NCBI GenBank assembly: GCA_963632935.1
Contig: CAVGWA010000019.1
Span: 1-28,853 of the forward strand
Direction: 5' to 3'
Source: Coprosoma sp963632935
Lineage (GTDB): Bacteria > Bacillota_I > Bacilli_A > RF39 > UBA660
DNA length: 28,853 nt
Position numbers and translations under genes: made by a program. How positions within the stretch are numbered: position 1 is the stretch's first letter; every line of letters begins with the position of its first letter. Of this stretch, positions 14,492-21,867 are shown in pieces. Below the pieces are notes generated by a model. It was not told the DNA's origin. It saw only the letters and a list, made by a program, of their open reading frames with translations, and ran no database searches.

Positions 14492-15028
14492 ATGATGATA
14501 GAAACAGAAAATAAAATGAAAAAAGCAATAGAAAATATGGAAAAACGTTTTACAAACGTAAGAGCAGGTAGAGCTAATCCAGCTATTTTAGATGGTGTTA
14601 CTGTAAATTATTATGGAACCGAAACGCCTTTAAAATCTTTAGCAACCATTTCAATCCCAGAAGCAAGACAATTAATGATTAAACCATTTGATCGTTCATG
14701 TCTACCTAATATTGAAAAAGGAATATACGAAGCTAATATTGGACTTACTCCAAATAATAATGGAGAATGTATTATTTTAAATATTCCAGCACTTACTGAA
14801 GAAACTAGAAAAGAATATGTAAAACAAGTTAAACAAATCGCTGAAGAAGGTAAAATTAATTTAAGAAATATAAGGCAAGATGCGAATAATGAAATTAAGA
14901 AAAATACTGATTTAACTGAAGATGAAAAAGAAAATCAAGAAGACGAAGTTCAAAATCTAATTAATAAATATAACAAAATTATTGATGAAAAAGAAAAAGA
15001 AAAGGAAAAAGAACTACTTACCGTTTAG
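14492..15028 (+). CDS. frr: Ribosome recycling factor
   Basis: 178 residues from the ATG at 14492 (a second ATG follows directly at 14495), with GGAGAGTGA at 14482-14490. The extra 15 codons upstream lie in the promoter. Family features are ENMEKRFTNVRAGRANPAIL at the N-terminus, the hinge with YYGTETPLKSLATISIPEAR, IEKGIYEANIGLTPNNNG, and the C-terminal helical Arg/Lys-rich region (RKEYVKQVKQIAEEGKINLR). It works with EF-G to split post-termination ribosomes. pyrH, often found next to frr in Firmicutes, is absent here. An AI-2E family permease starts eight bases downstream and is probably co-transcribed. Confidence 0.96.
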   Translation: MMIETENKMKKAIENMEKRFTNVRAGRANPAILDGVTVNYYGTETPLKSLATISIPEARQLMIKPFDRSCLPNIEKGIYEANIGLTPNNNGECIILNIPALTEETRKEYVKQVKQIAEEGKINLRNIRQDANNEIKKNTDLTEDEKENQEDEVQNLINKYNKIIDEKEKEKEKELLTV

Positions 15029-15036
15029 GAGAAGTT

Positions 15037-16176
15037 ATGTTTAAAAAAAGGCTTAATGATAAACTCGATCTAGCAAAGATAAATGAAGTGTCAGATTTAG
15101 CTTCAAAAGTTTTAACAGTTTTATATTTTTTACTTATAACAGTTGCTGTATATGTAGTTATAAGGGTATTTAAAGAAACAAAAATATTTGACTTTATTTG
15201 TAAAATATTACAAATTTGTTTGCCTTTATTTATAGGTATTTTAATAGCGTGGTTGTTTGACCCTTTTATAAAATGGCTTGAAAAAAAGAAAGTTAAAAGA
15301 ATATTAGGTGCTTTAATTACATATTTAATAATTTTTATAGTAATATTTTTAGTTCTTGTAACATTAATTCCACTTTTAATTAATCAAATAAAAGAACTTA
15401 TCCACATTATTCCTACTGTAATTGATACAGTAAAACAGTGGGTTAATGGTATATTTAATAATTTAGATAGCAATAGTGTTATAAACACAAGTAAAATGAA
15501 AACTGAAATATTTGCATCTGTTGAAAGTTTTGCAACTAATGTAACAACAACTATGCCTAAAAATTTAATAGGTTTTATTTCTAGCTTATTCTCAGGTTTA
15601 GGTACGTTTGTTTTAGGATTAATCATTGGATTTTTCTTAATTGTTAATTTTGATAATAGTTCTAATTTATTTAATTTTGTTCCAGAAAGATATAGAGAAA
15701 CTACAATAAGTTTATTTGATGAAATCAACTCATCTTTAAGATGTTATGTAAAAGGTGCTGTTATGGATTGCACACTTATATTTGTATTATCTTCTATAGG
15801 TCTTTGGGCAGTTGGACTTAAAGCTCCAGCACTATTTGGATTATTTTGTGGACTTACAAATATTATTCCGTATGCAGGACCTTATATAGGAGGAGCCCCA
15901 GCTGTTATTGTAGGACTCACTCAAAGCCCAACAATTGGCATATTATCTTTAATAGTAATAGCTGTTATACAGTTTTTAGAAGGTAATTTCTTACAACCAA
16001 TTATTATGTCAAAAACAACTAAATTGCACCCAGTAACAATCATCTTAGGGCTATTAATCTTTGGATATTTCTTTGGTATAATTGGTATGCTTATATCAAC
16101 ACCATTAATAGCTGTTTTTAAAACAATATTTAATTTTTACAACGAAAAATACGAATTAATTAATCAGGCCACTTAA
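15037..16176 (+). CDS. AI-2E family transporter (PerM/YtvI type permease)
   Basis: 379 residues with about seven or eight membrane helices, the usual size. After a cytosolic N-terminus come paired helices (ISTLLYFLLITVAVYVVIR-like region and PLFIGILIAWLFDP). A long extracytoplasmic loop with helical segments (HIIPTVIDTVKQWVNGIF) follows. The conserved C-terminal part has LFGLFCGLTNIIPYAGPYIG, FLEGNFLQPIIMSK and LHPVTIILGLLIFGYFFG. Those motifs define the UPF0118/AI-2E transporter family. Members differ in cargo (autoinducer, Na+/H+ exchange and others), so no substrate is given. AGGAGAAG precedes the start. A hairpin overlapping its stop may partly separate it from the next gene. Confidence 0.9.
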   Translation: MFKKRLNDKLDLAKINEVSDLASKVLTVLYFLLITVAVYVVIRVFKETKIFDFICKILQICLPLFIGILIAWLFDPFIKWLEKKKVKRILGALITYLIIFIVIFLVLVTLIPLLINQIKELIHIIPTVIDTVKQWVNGIFNNLDSNSVINTSKMKTEIFASVESFATNVTTTMPKNLIGFISSLFSGLGTFVLGLIIGFFLIVNFDNSSNLFNFVPERYRETTISLFDEINSSLRCYVKGAVMDCTLIFVLSSIGLWAVGLKAPALFGLFCGLTNIIPYAGPYIGGAPAVIVGLTQSPTIGILSLIVIAVIQFLEGNFLQPIIMSKTTKLHPVTIILGLLIFGYFFGIIGMLISTPLIAVFKTIFNFYNEKYELINQAT

Positions 16177-16188
16177 TTGTGGCTTTTT
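16167..16188 (+). terminator. Terminator at the end of the AI-2E permease gene
   Basis: GCCAC (16168-16172) pairs with GTGGC (16179-16183) across a six-base loop holding the stop codon, followed by TTTTT. The stem is short, so some readthrough into the next gene is likely. Confidence 0.6.
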
Positions 16189-16199
16189 AAGGAGGAAAC

Positions 16200-16736
16200 A
16201 TGATTATATATGTAATTTCCGGTAAAGCAAGACATGGAAAAGATACTACCGCACTTTATATAAAAAAAGCATATAAAAATAAAAAAGTAATAAATTTATC
16301 CTATGGTAGCTATATTAAAATGTATGCAAGAAATATAAGCAATTGGAACGGATGCGAAGAAACCAAACCAAGAGAACTTTTACAAAAATTAGGAACTGAC
16401 ATCATAAGAAAAAATATAGATGATAATTTTTTTATAAAAAGAATATGTGATGATATAAAAGTGTATAGTTATTTTTATGATGTTATTACAATTTCTGATG
16501 CTAGATTTATAAATGAAATTGAAACAATAAAAAAAAGCTTTCAAAACGTCATAAGTATAAATGTAATTAGAGATAATTATTTAACAAATTTAAAGGAAAA
16601 TGAACAAAAACATTTGACTGAAACAGCTTTAGACGGTTATAATAATTACGATTATGTGATTCATAATGATAAAGATTTAAAATCCTTAGAAAAAAAGGTT
16701 TTGGATATAGTAAAGAAGGTAGAACATGAATATTAA
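16200..16736 (+). CDS. P-loop kinase, deoxynucleoside-monophosphate-kinase-like
   Basis: 178 residues with GGAGG seven or so bases before the ATG. The P-loop is SGKARHGKDTT (Gly8, Gly13, Lys14), with Asp after Lys as in phage T4 gene 1-type dNMP kinases and related proteins. Further on, TISDARFINEIE resembles the acidic D-x-R-F-x-N-E box of that family. A lid-like stretch with LKENEQKHLTETALDG and a C-terminal YDYVIHNDKDLKSLEKKV follow. It would phosphorylate a nucleoside monophosphate or a similar small molecule in the cytosol; the substrate is inferred. Its 3' end overlaps the alaS start by 11 bases, indicating coupled translation. Confidence 0.75.
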   Translation: MIIYVISGKARHGKDTTALYIKKAYKNKKVINLSYGSYIKMYARNISNWNGCEETKPRELLQKLGTDIIRKNIDDNFFIKRICDDIKVYSYFYDVITISDARFINEIETIKKSFQNVISINVIRDNYLTNLKENEQKHLTETALDGYNNYDYVIHNDKDLKSLEKKVLDIVKKVEHEY

Positions 16737-18474
16737 AGATGAATATATAAAATTTTTTGAAAAAAATGGACATAAACAAATTCCAAGTGCACCAATAGTT
16801 CCAGAAAATGATCCGACTGTTTTATTCAACACAGCTGGTATGCAACCACTTGTGCCTTATTTAATGGGACAAAAACATCCATATGGTAAAAGGTTATGCG
16901 ATTATCAAAAATGTGTTAGATTAACAGATTTAGAAGAAATTGGAGATAAAACACATCATACATTTTTTGAAATGTTAGGCAACTGGAGTTTAGGAGATTA
17001 TTTTAAAAATGAAGCAATAGGATATAGTTTTGAATTTTTAACTAATGTTTTAAATATTCCTATAAATAGACTTGCAGTTACTGTATTTGAAGGAGATAGT
17101 CAAATTCCACGTGATGAAGTAGCAGCCCAAAGATGGAAAGAGTTAGGTATAAGTGAAGATAGAATTGCTTATTTAGGAAAAGATGATAATTTTTGGATTG
17201 CTGGTGAATCTGGACCATGTGGTGGTGATACCGAAATATTCTATTGGCGTAGTGATGATGAAATTCCTGAAAAATTTGATCCAGAAGATGAAAGATGGGT
17301 TGAAATTTGGAATAATGTATTCATGGAATTTTATAAAGATGAAAAAGGAAACATCACAGAATTAAAACAAAAGAATGTTGATACGGGTATGGGACTTGAA
17401 AGAATAGTTGCTGTTTTAGAAAATACCGATGATAATTATAAAACATCTATTTGGTCTGATGTAATAGAATTGATAGAAAATATAACTTCATTAAAATATG
17501 AAGAAAATAAAAAAGAAATGAGAATAATAGCAGACCATATAAGAACAGCCGTATTTATTGCAGCCGATCCTGCAGGAATAAAACCAAGTAATACAGATCA
17601 AGGATACATACTTAGAAGATTAATAAGAAGAGCAATTAGACAAATAAGAAAATTAAACGTTGATATCAATAGTGATTGGGATCAACAAATAGCCAAATTA
17701 ATTATTTCTAAATATGAAAATTATTATAGTGAACTTTCTTTAAACAAAGAAACAGTTTTAGATGTGCTTTCTAAAGAAAAACAAAAATTCACAAGAACAT
17801 TAGAAAAAGGTTTAAGAGAATTTGATAAATTAGTAGATAACAATAGTAAAATTATTAATAAAGATATAGCTTTTAAATTATATGATACTTATGGTTTTCC
17901 TATTGAACTTACAAAAGAAGAAGCAAATGATAGAAATATGGAAGTTGACATAGAAGGATTTAATGATAAATTCAAAGAACATCAAGAAAAATCAAAAGCA
18001 GCTTCTAAAGGAAAATTTAAAGGTGGACTTGCTGGTAATAGTGAAATTGAAACAAAATATCATACTGCAACACATTTACTAAATGCCGCATTAAAAAAAG
18101 TAATAGGACCATCTGTTCATCAATTAGGTAGTAATATTACTGAAGAAAGATTAAGATTTGATTTTCCTTGTGATCATAAAATGACAGACGAAGAAAAAAA
18201 ACAAACAGAAGATTTAGTTAACGAATGGATAAATCAAGGATTAGAAGTTACAAAAGAAGAAATGTCAAAAGATGAAGCCATTAAATCAGGAGCTGAATGT
18301 ACATTTATTGAAAGATATCCTGATATAGTTACAGTCTATAAAATAGGAGATGTATCAAAAGAATTATGTGGTGGACCACACGTTAAAAACACATCAGTAT
18401 TAGGTCATTTCAAAATAAAAAAAGAAGAAGCATCTAGTGCGGGAGTTAGAAGAATAAAAGCTATTTTGAACTAG
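16726..18474 (+). CDS. alaS: Alanyl-tRNA synthetase, short form without C-Ala domain
   Basis: 582 residues against about 870-880 for typical bacterial AlaRS. The catalytic domain is complete: NTAGMQPLVPYLMG, motif 2 HHTFFEMLGNWSLGDYF, GESGPCGGDTEIFYW, and motif 3 DTGMGLERIVAVL. The tRNA-recognition helices follow (IIADHIRTAVFIAADP, GYILRRLIRRAIRQ). The editing domain keeps all four metal ligands: HTATH (His446 and His450) and ELCGGPH (Cys548, His552). The frame then stops about 30 residues later, so the long coiled coil and C-Ala domain that normally aid tRNA binding and dimerisation are missing. A strong terminator follows at once, so no frameshifted continuation exists. GAAGGTAG precedes the start. 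Confidence 0.95.
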   Translation: MNIKDEYIKFFEKNGHKQIPSAPIVPENDPTVLFNTAGMQPLVPYLMGQKHPYGKRLCDYQKCVRLTDLEEIGDKTHHTFFEMLGNWSLGDYFKNEAIGYSFEFLTNVLNIPINRLAVTVFEGDSQIPRDEVAAQRWKELGISEDRIAYLGKDDNFWIAGESGPCGGDTEIFYWRSDDEIPEKFDPEDERWVEIWNNVFMEFYKDEKGNITELKQKNVDTGMGLERIVAVLENTDDNYKTSIWSDVIELIENITSLKYEENKKEMRIIADHIRTAVFIAADPAGIKPSNTDQGYILRRLIRRAIRQIRKLNVDINSDWDQQIAKLIISKYENYYSELSLNKETVLDVLSKEKQKFTRTLEKGLREFDKLVDNNSKIINKDIAFKLYDTYGFPIELTKEEANDRNMEVDIEGFNDKFKEHQEKSKAASKGKFKGGLAGNSEIETKYHTATHLLNAALKKVIGPSVHQLGSNITEERLRFDFPCDHKMTDEEKKQTEDLVNEWINQGLEVTKEEMSKDEAIKSGAECTFIERYPDIVTVYKIGDVSKELCGGPHVKNTSVLGHFKIKKEEASSAGVRRIKAILN

Positions 18475-18482
18475 CATTTATA

Positions 18483-18508
18483 AGTCATTGACAAATGACT
18501 TTTTTTTT
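18483..18508 (+). terminator. Terminator of alaS
   Basis: AGTCATT (18483-18489) pairs with AATGACT (18494-18500) across a four-base loop, followed by a run of nine T. Confidence 0.85.
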
Positions 18509-18542
18509 GAGAAAATGATATTGTTTAAGGAGGTAATGATAG

Positions 18543-18866
18543 GTGCTTCAAGAAAGGTTGTTACTTACCCCAAAAGATATTTTGGAAAAAGAGTTTAAAA
18601 TTGATACAAGAGGTTATAGACCACAAGAAGTTGATAAGTTTTTAGATGACGTTATAAGTGATTATAATGAAATGATTTCTATGATTAGACAACTTGAGAG
18701 AGAAAAAAAAGATATAATTGATGAAAATATTAGATTAAAACAAGAAGTGCGTAATGCACGGACTAAGCTTGATGTATTAAGAGATACAGCACCTAATGAA
18801 GTCTCTAATGCCGATTTACTTCGCCGTCTTTCTAGTTTAGAAAAAATAGTATACGGAGATAAATAA
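18543..18866 (+). CDS. gpsB: Cell-division protein GpsB (DivIVA-domain)
   Basis: 107 residues starting with GTG, with AAGGAGG at 18527-18533. The N-terminal DivIVA/GpsB membrane-associating domain reads LTPKDILEKEFKIDTRGYRP then EVDKFLDDVISDY, matching Bacillus GpsB closely. A coiled coil follows (about 42-75). The short C-terminal trimerisation motif LLRRLSSLEKIVYG is the GpsB hallmark (LKRLSNLEKHVFG in Bacillus) and separates it from longer DivIVA proteins. It links peptidoglycan synthases to septal and lateral growth. A possible extended -10 (TGATATTGT, 18516-18524) precedes it. Its stop codon lies within the 5' arm of the RNase P RNA P1 helix. Confidence 0.95.
   Translation: MLQERLLLTPKDILEKEFKIDTRGYRPQEVDKFLDDVISDYNEMISMIRQLEREKKDIIDENIRLKQEVRNARTKLDVLRDTAPNEVSNADLLRRLSSLEKIVYGDK
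18847..18852 (+). promoter_or_regulatory. Possible rnpB promoter inside gpsB
   Basis: TAGTAT, preceded by an A tract, sits nine bases upstream of the predicted RNA 5' end near 18861. No clear -35 is present. It lies within the last codons of gpsB. Confidence 0.35.
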
Positions 18867-19218
18867 TATTTTGACAAACGCTATATTCTTTGTAATATAG
18901 AGGAAAGTCCATGCTTGCACAGTCTGTGATGACTGTAGTGTTTGTGCATAGGGAAAAAATAACCTATGGTAGTTTTATAACTAACGGCGAGGCTTAATCT
19001 AAGTCTTTAAGATATGATGATGCCTTGTAAAGTGCCGCAGTGACGATGTTTTTGGAAACAAAAAAGTGAAACGTGGTAAACCCCACAAGCAAGAAACCCA
19101 AATTTTGGTAGGGGAGCCTAATAAGTAAGAATAAGAATTACTTATGGGATTGCTATGCAATAGATAAATGTTTGTCGCCTAGTAATAGGAACAGAACATG
19201 GCTTATAAAATATTATTT
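18861..19218 (+). ncRNA. rnpB: RNase P RNA (bacterial type B)
   Basis: Conserved blocks appear in order: GAGGAAAGTCCATGC (P4 5' strand, from 18899), then ACTGTAGTG, AGTGCCGCAGTGACGA, GTGAAACGTGGTAAACCCC and AAGCAAGAAACCCAAATTTT, GGTAGGGGAGCC, and finally ACAGAACATGGCTTA (P4 3' strand, about 19191-19205). The ends pair as a perfect 12-base P1 helix: AAATAATATTTT (18861-18872) with AAAATATTATTT (19207-19218). The order and spacing match the Bacillus-type RNA. It is the catalytic subunit that trims tRNA 5' ends, acting with RnpA. The 5' arm overlaps the gpsB stop, and the 3' arm ends 13 bases before rodZ. Confidence 0.96.
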
Positions 19219-19231
19219 TAATGAGGTTATA

Positions 19232-19702
19232 ATGAAAGAAATTGGCGAGAAATTAAAATATGCTCGTGAAGAAATTGGCGTTTCGATAGAAGAAGTTGCA
19301 GAAGACCTGAAACTTCGTCCATCACAAATAGAAAACATAGAATCTGGAAATTCCTCAGCATTTAAAGATGTTTTTTATTTGAAATATTTTATTAGAGATT
19401 ATGCTAAATATCTTGGACTTGATAAGGAAGATTTAGTTGATGAATTTAATGAGTATTTATTTGATTATACTTCAAGACTTTCTTTAGAGGATATAAAAGA
19501 AGCTAAAAAAGAAAAAAAAGAAAATAAAAAAATTAAATCACCTTATACAATTGAAAGAAGAAGTAGGACATCAATTATTATGTTAGGTGTATATATTATC
19601 ATTATAGTGTTAATATTTTTAATTATATATTGCATAATTAATTTAAATCATGACGATAATGATGATTTTACTGAAGGAACAATTATTACAGAAAGTAGGT
19701 AG
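19232..19702 (+). CDS. rodZ: RodZ-like helix-turn-helix membrane protein
   Basis: 156 residues from the ATG at 19232, with GAGG at 19223-19226. A longer in-frame start at 19172 would lie inside the RNase P RNA and is rejected. Residues 1-70 are the HTH_25 domain typical of RodZ: IGEKLKYAREEIGVSIEEVA, then LKLRPSQIENIESG and YLKYFIRDYAKYLGLD. A basic linker (KKEKKENKKIK) and one membrane helix (about 116-138) follow. Only about 18 residues lie outside, so the DUF4115 periplasmic domain of longer RodZ proteins is absent. RodZ tethers MreB filaments to the membrane. The position before pgsA and recA matches ymfM-pgsA in Bacillus. Four bases separate it from pgsA. Confidence 0.88.
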   Translation: MKEIGEKLKYAREEIGVSIEEVAEDLKLRPSQIENIESGNSSAFKDVFYLKYFIRDYAKYLGLDKEDLVDEFNEYLFDYTSRLSLEDIKEAKKEKKENKKIKSPYTIERRSRTSIIMLGVYIIIIVLIFLIIYCIINLNHDDNDDFTEGTIITESR

Positions 19703-19706
19703 TTAT

Positions 19707-20306
19707 ATGAATTTACCAAACAAATTAACAATGACAAGAATTGTAATGACTTTTTTAATTATCTTAATTTTATTATTTCCATTTTCTGCAATGGGTATTA
19801 ATGTAATGCAACTTTTTATTAATGAATCTATTAGAGTTGATATTCGTTATCCGATTGCCGGTGTGCTTTTTATCATCGCATCTTTAACTGATTTCGTAGA
19901 TGGATTTATTGCTAGAAAATATAATTTAGTTACCGACTTTGGTAAGATGATGGATGCAATTGCTGATAAAATTTTAGTTAATTCACTTTTAATTATTTTA
20001 TGTGCTCAAGGATTTATTCATCCTATTATTCCAGTAGTTATTATTGTAAGGGATACAATTGTTGATTCAATTAAAATGGTTGCAGGATCTAAAGGTAATG
20101 TTGTTGCCGCTATTAAAACTGGCAAATTTAAAACAGCTTCTTTAATGATAGGTATTGTTTTAACATTATTTTATAATCTACCATTTGAACTATGGAATTT
20201 ACATATTTCAGATTTCTTATTAATTGTAGCTTGCGTACTTTCAATTATTTCTGGAATTCAATATTTTAATATGAATAAGAAATATATATTCGAACAAGGA
20301 ATTTAA
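19707..20306 (+). CDS. pgsA: CDP-diacylglycerol-glycerol-3-phosphate 3-phosphatidyltransferase
   Basis: 199 residues from the ATG at 19707; an in-frame ATG at 19650 would overlap rodZ by more than 50 bases. The start MNLPNKLTMTRIVMTFLIIL is characteristic. The CDP-alcohol phosphotransferase motif is intact: Asp65-Gly66, Ala69-Arg70, Gly79, Asp83 and Asp87 (in DGFIARKYNLVTDFGK and MMDAIAD). About five or six membrane helices are present. It makes phosphatidylglycerol phosphate, the committed step to phosphatidylglycerol and cardiolipin, in the membrane. It follows rodZ by four bases. cinA, which sits between pgsA and recA in Bacillus, is missing here. Confidence 0.94.
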   Translation: MNLPNKLTMTRIVMTFLIILILLFPFSAMGINVMQLFINESIRVDIRYPIAGVLFIIASLTDFVDGFIARKYNLVTDFGKMMDAIADKILVNSLLIILCAQGFIHPIIPVVIIVRDTIVDSIKMVAGSKGNVVAAIKTGKFKTASLMIGIVLTLFYNLPFELWNLHISDFLLIVACVLSIISGIQYFNMNKKYIFEQGI

Positions 20307-20320
20307 TATTTCTTTTTTTT
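20296..20320 (+). terminator. Terminator of pgsA
   Basis: AAGGAAT (20296-20302) pairs with ATTTCTT (20308-20314), with one G.U, and a T run extends to 20320. The stop codon lies in the loop. It separates pgsA from the LexA-controlled recA. Confidence 0.6.
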
Positions 20321-20330
20321 AAAAATTATT

Positions 20331-20344
20331 TGAACAAATGTTCG
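20331..20344 (+). promoter_or_regulatory. LexA/DinR-type SOS box upstream of recA
   Basis: TGAACAAATGTTCG contains the palindrome GAAC-N4-GTTC and matches the Gram-positive SOS consensus CGAAC-N4-GTTCG at all but the first base. It ends nine bases before the -35 of recA. Confidence 0.85.
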
Positions 20345-20352
20345 CAAAAGTG

Positions 20353-20381
20353 TTGACAAAGAATTTTAATTATTATACAAT
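20353..20381 (+). promoter_or_regulatory. recA promoter
   Basis: TTGACA (20353-20358), a 17-base spacer and TACAAT (20376-20381). The predicted start near 20388 precedes AAGGAGG (about 20397-20403). Confidence 0.8.
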
Positions 20382-20410
20382 GTGATTGTAGGAGTTAAGG
20401 AGGAAAATGA

Positions 20411-21406
20411 ATGGCAAAAACAGCCGAAGAAAATAATAATTTAAAACAAGTTTTAGCCGATATTGAAAAACAGTTCGGTAAGGGTTCAGTTATGAGATTA
20501 GGTGATAATGACCATCGTGAAATTGATGTTATTTCTAGTGGTAGTATTGCTTTAGATGTTGCTTTAGGTATTGGAGGTTATCCAAAAGGAAGAATTATAG
20601 AAATTTTTGGTCCTGAATCTAGTGGTAAAACAACTTTTGCACTTCATGCAATTGCTGAAGCACAAAAAGCTGGTGGAAAAGCAGCATTCATTGATGCAGA
20701 AAATTCATTAGATCCACAATATGCTTCTAGACTTGGGGTTGATATTAATGAACTTTTACTTTCACAACCAGATAATGGTGAACAAGCATTAGAAATTACT
20801 GAGGCATTAGTTAGAAGCGGTGCAATTAGTATTATTGTAATTGATTCAGTAGCTGCTTTAGTTCCAAAAGCTGAAATTGAAGGTGAAATGGGAGATGCAC
20901 AAGTTGGACTGCAGGCACGTTTGATGAGTAAAGCCTTAAGAAAATTAGCTGGTGTTATTAATAAAACAAATACAATTGCTATATTTATTAATCAATTAAG
21001 AGAAAAGGTTGGTATTTCTTACGGAAATCCTGAAGTTACTCCTGGAGGAAGAGCTTTAAAATTTTATTCTTCTATTAGACTTGATATAAGAAGAAGTGAG
21101 CAGATTAAATTGGGTACTGATATTGTTGGTAATAAAGTAAAAGTTAAGGTTGTTAAAAATAAAATGGCTCCACCTTTTAAATCATGTGAAGTTGATATTA
21201 TGTATGGCACTGGTATTTCTCATGAGGGTGAACTTATCGATTTAGGTTCTCAAGCAGATATTATTCAAAAATCTGGAGCTTGGTATGCATATAATGGTGA
21301 AAAAATTGGACAAGGTAAAGAAAATGTTAAAGATTATTTAAAAGCTCATCCAGATGTAGAACAAGAAGTTAATAAAAAAGTTCGTGAACATTACAATATG
21401 AAATAA
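20411..21406 (+). CDS. recA: Recombinase RecA
   Basis: 331 residues, slightly shorter than the usual 345-355 because the C-terminal acidic tail is short. The Walker A motif is GPESSGKTT (residues 67-75). Other hallmarks are DAENSLDPQYASRLGVD (with Asn where many RecA proteins have His), IIVIDSVAALVPKAEIEGEM (Walker B), the loop L1 region GDAQVGLQARLMSKALRKL, FINQLREKVG and NPEVTPGGRALKFYSS (L2). It forms the strand-exchange filament and triggers LexA self-cleavage. It has its own SOS-controlled promoter and a terminator on each side, so it is a single-gene unit even though it follows rodZ-pgsA. Confidence 0.98.
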   Translation: MAKTAEENNNLKQVLADIEKQFGKGSVMRLGDNDHREIDVISSGSIALDVALGIGGYPKGRIIEIFGPESSGKTTFALHAIAEAQKAGGKAAFIDAENSLDPQYASRLGVDINELLLSQPDNGEQALEITEALVRSGAISIIVIDSVAALVPKAEIEGEMGDAQVGLQARLMSKALRKLAGVINKTNTIAIFINQLREKVGISYGNPEVTPGGRALKFYSSIRLDIRRSEQIKLGTDIVGNKVKVKVVKNKMAPPFKSCEVDIMYGTGISHEGELIDLGSQADIIQKSGAWYAYNGEKIGQGKENVKDYLKAHPDVEQEVNKKVREHYNMK

Positions 21407-21436
21407 TTTAATATAATGCGGATAAATTGTTAATAT

Positions 21437-21474
21437 AAAATCTGTTTCTTGGCTATAAGAAGCAGGTTTTTATA
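21437..21474 (+). terminator. Terminator of recA
   Basis: AATCTGTTTCTT (21439-21450) pairs with AAGAAGCAGGTT (21457-21468), with two G.U pairs, followed by TTTTTAT. Confidence 0.85.
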
Positions 21475-21583
21475 TATGCAAATAGTTGTTTCATTTAAAA
21501 AAATATACTATCATTGTTTTTAAAAGTTTAATGATTAATGTTTAACTTCTTTTGTAAATTTAAACAAATAAAATCAATAAAAC

Positions 21584-21622
21584 TTACTTTTAGGTAACTA
21601 TATTACAAAAAAGTGCGTACTT
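21584..21622 (+). promoter_or_regulatory. Possible HxlR-type operator
   Basis: The nested inverted repeats TTAC (21584-21587) / GTAA (21594-21597) / TTAC (21603-21606) are followed by the near-palindrome AAGTGCGTACTT (21611-21622). From memory, such GTAAC/AGTACGTACT arrangements are common upstream of genes controlled by HxlR-family winged-helix regulators. No regulator gene is nearby. The rest of 21475-21583 shows nothing I can assign. Confidence 0.4.
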
Positions 21623-21640
21623 CCTAAATATAAAATCTAT

Positions 21641-21649
21641 TGCTATAAT
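21641..21649 (+). promoter_or_regulatory. Extended -10 promoter of the decayed gene
   Basis: TGCTATAAT with TATAAT at 21644-21649. The predicted start is near 21656, and GGGAGGG follows at about 21669 before the ATG at 21683. Confidence 0.5.
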
Positions 21650-21682
21650 GCTTATAGATTAAAAATTTGGGAGGGATTAAAA

Positions 21683-21860
21683 ATGAAAAAATAAAGAGTA
21701 GATTTATCTAAAGGATTTTTTGAAATATACGATTTTGAAGGCGTAAAATTACATGCATATCAAACAAATGATTTAATGAAAGAGTATGGTAATAAATATA
21801 AGAATAAAGAGTTATAAGACTGATGAACAATATCAGTCCTACTTTATAAGTAAAGGATGA
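21683..21860 (+). pseudogene. Decayed gene with an early stop and frameshift
   Basis: A good ribosome-binding site (GGGAGGG) precedes ATG-AAA-AAA-TAA, so translation stops after three codons. The same frame then continues sensibly: RVDLSKGFFEIYDFEGVKLH, then AYQTNDLMKEYGNKYK, ending at TAA (21815-21817). In another frame a second coherent piece follows (SYKTDEQYQSYFISKG, stop at 21858-21860). This looks like a gene that has acquired a nonsense mutation, a frameshift and probably an internal deletion. The first piece reminds me of the N-terminus of an MBL-fold hydrolase family, but that is weak. Its 3' end overlaps the ribosome-binding site of the DUF1848 gene. Confidence 0.5.
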
Positions 21861-21867
21861 TTTATAA

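Noticed and set aside
19172..19231. Upstream start for the RodZ-like gene
   Set aside because: It lies within conserved RNase P RNA sequence; the ATG at 19232 has its own ribosome-binding site.
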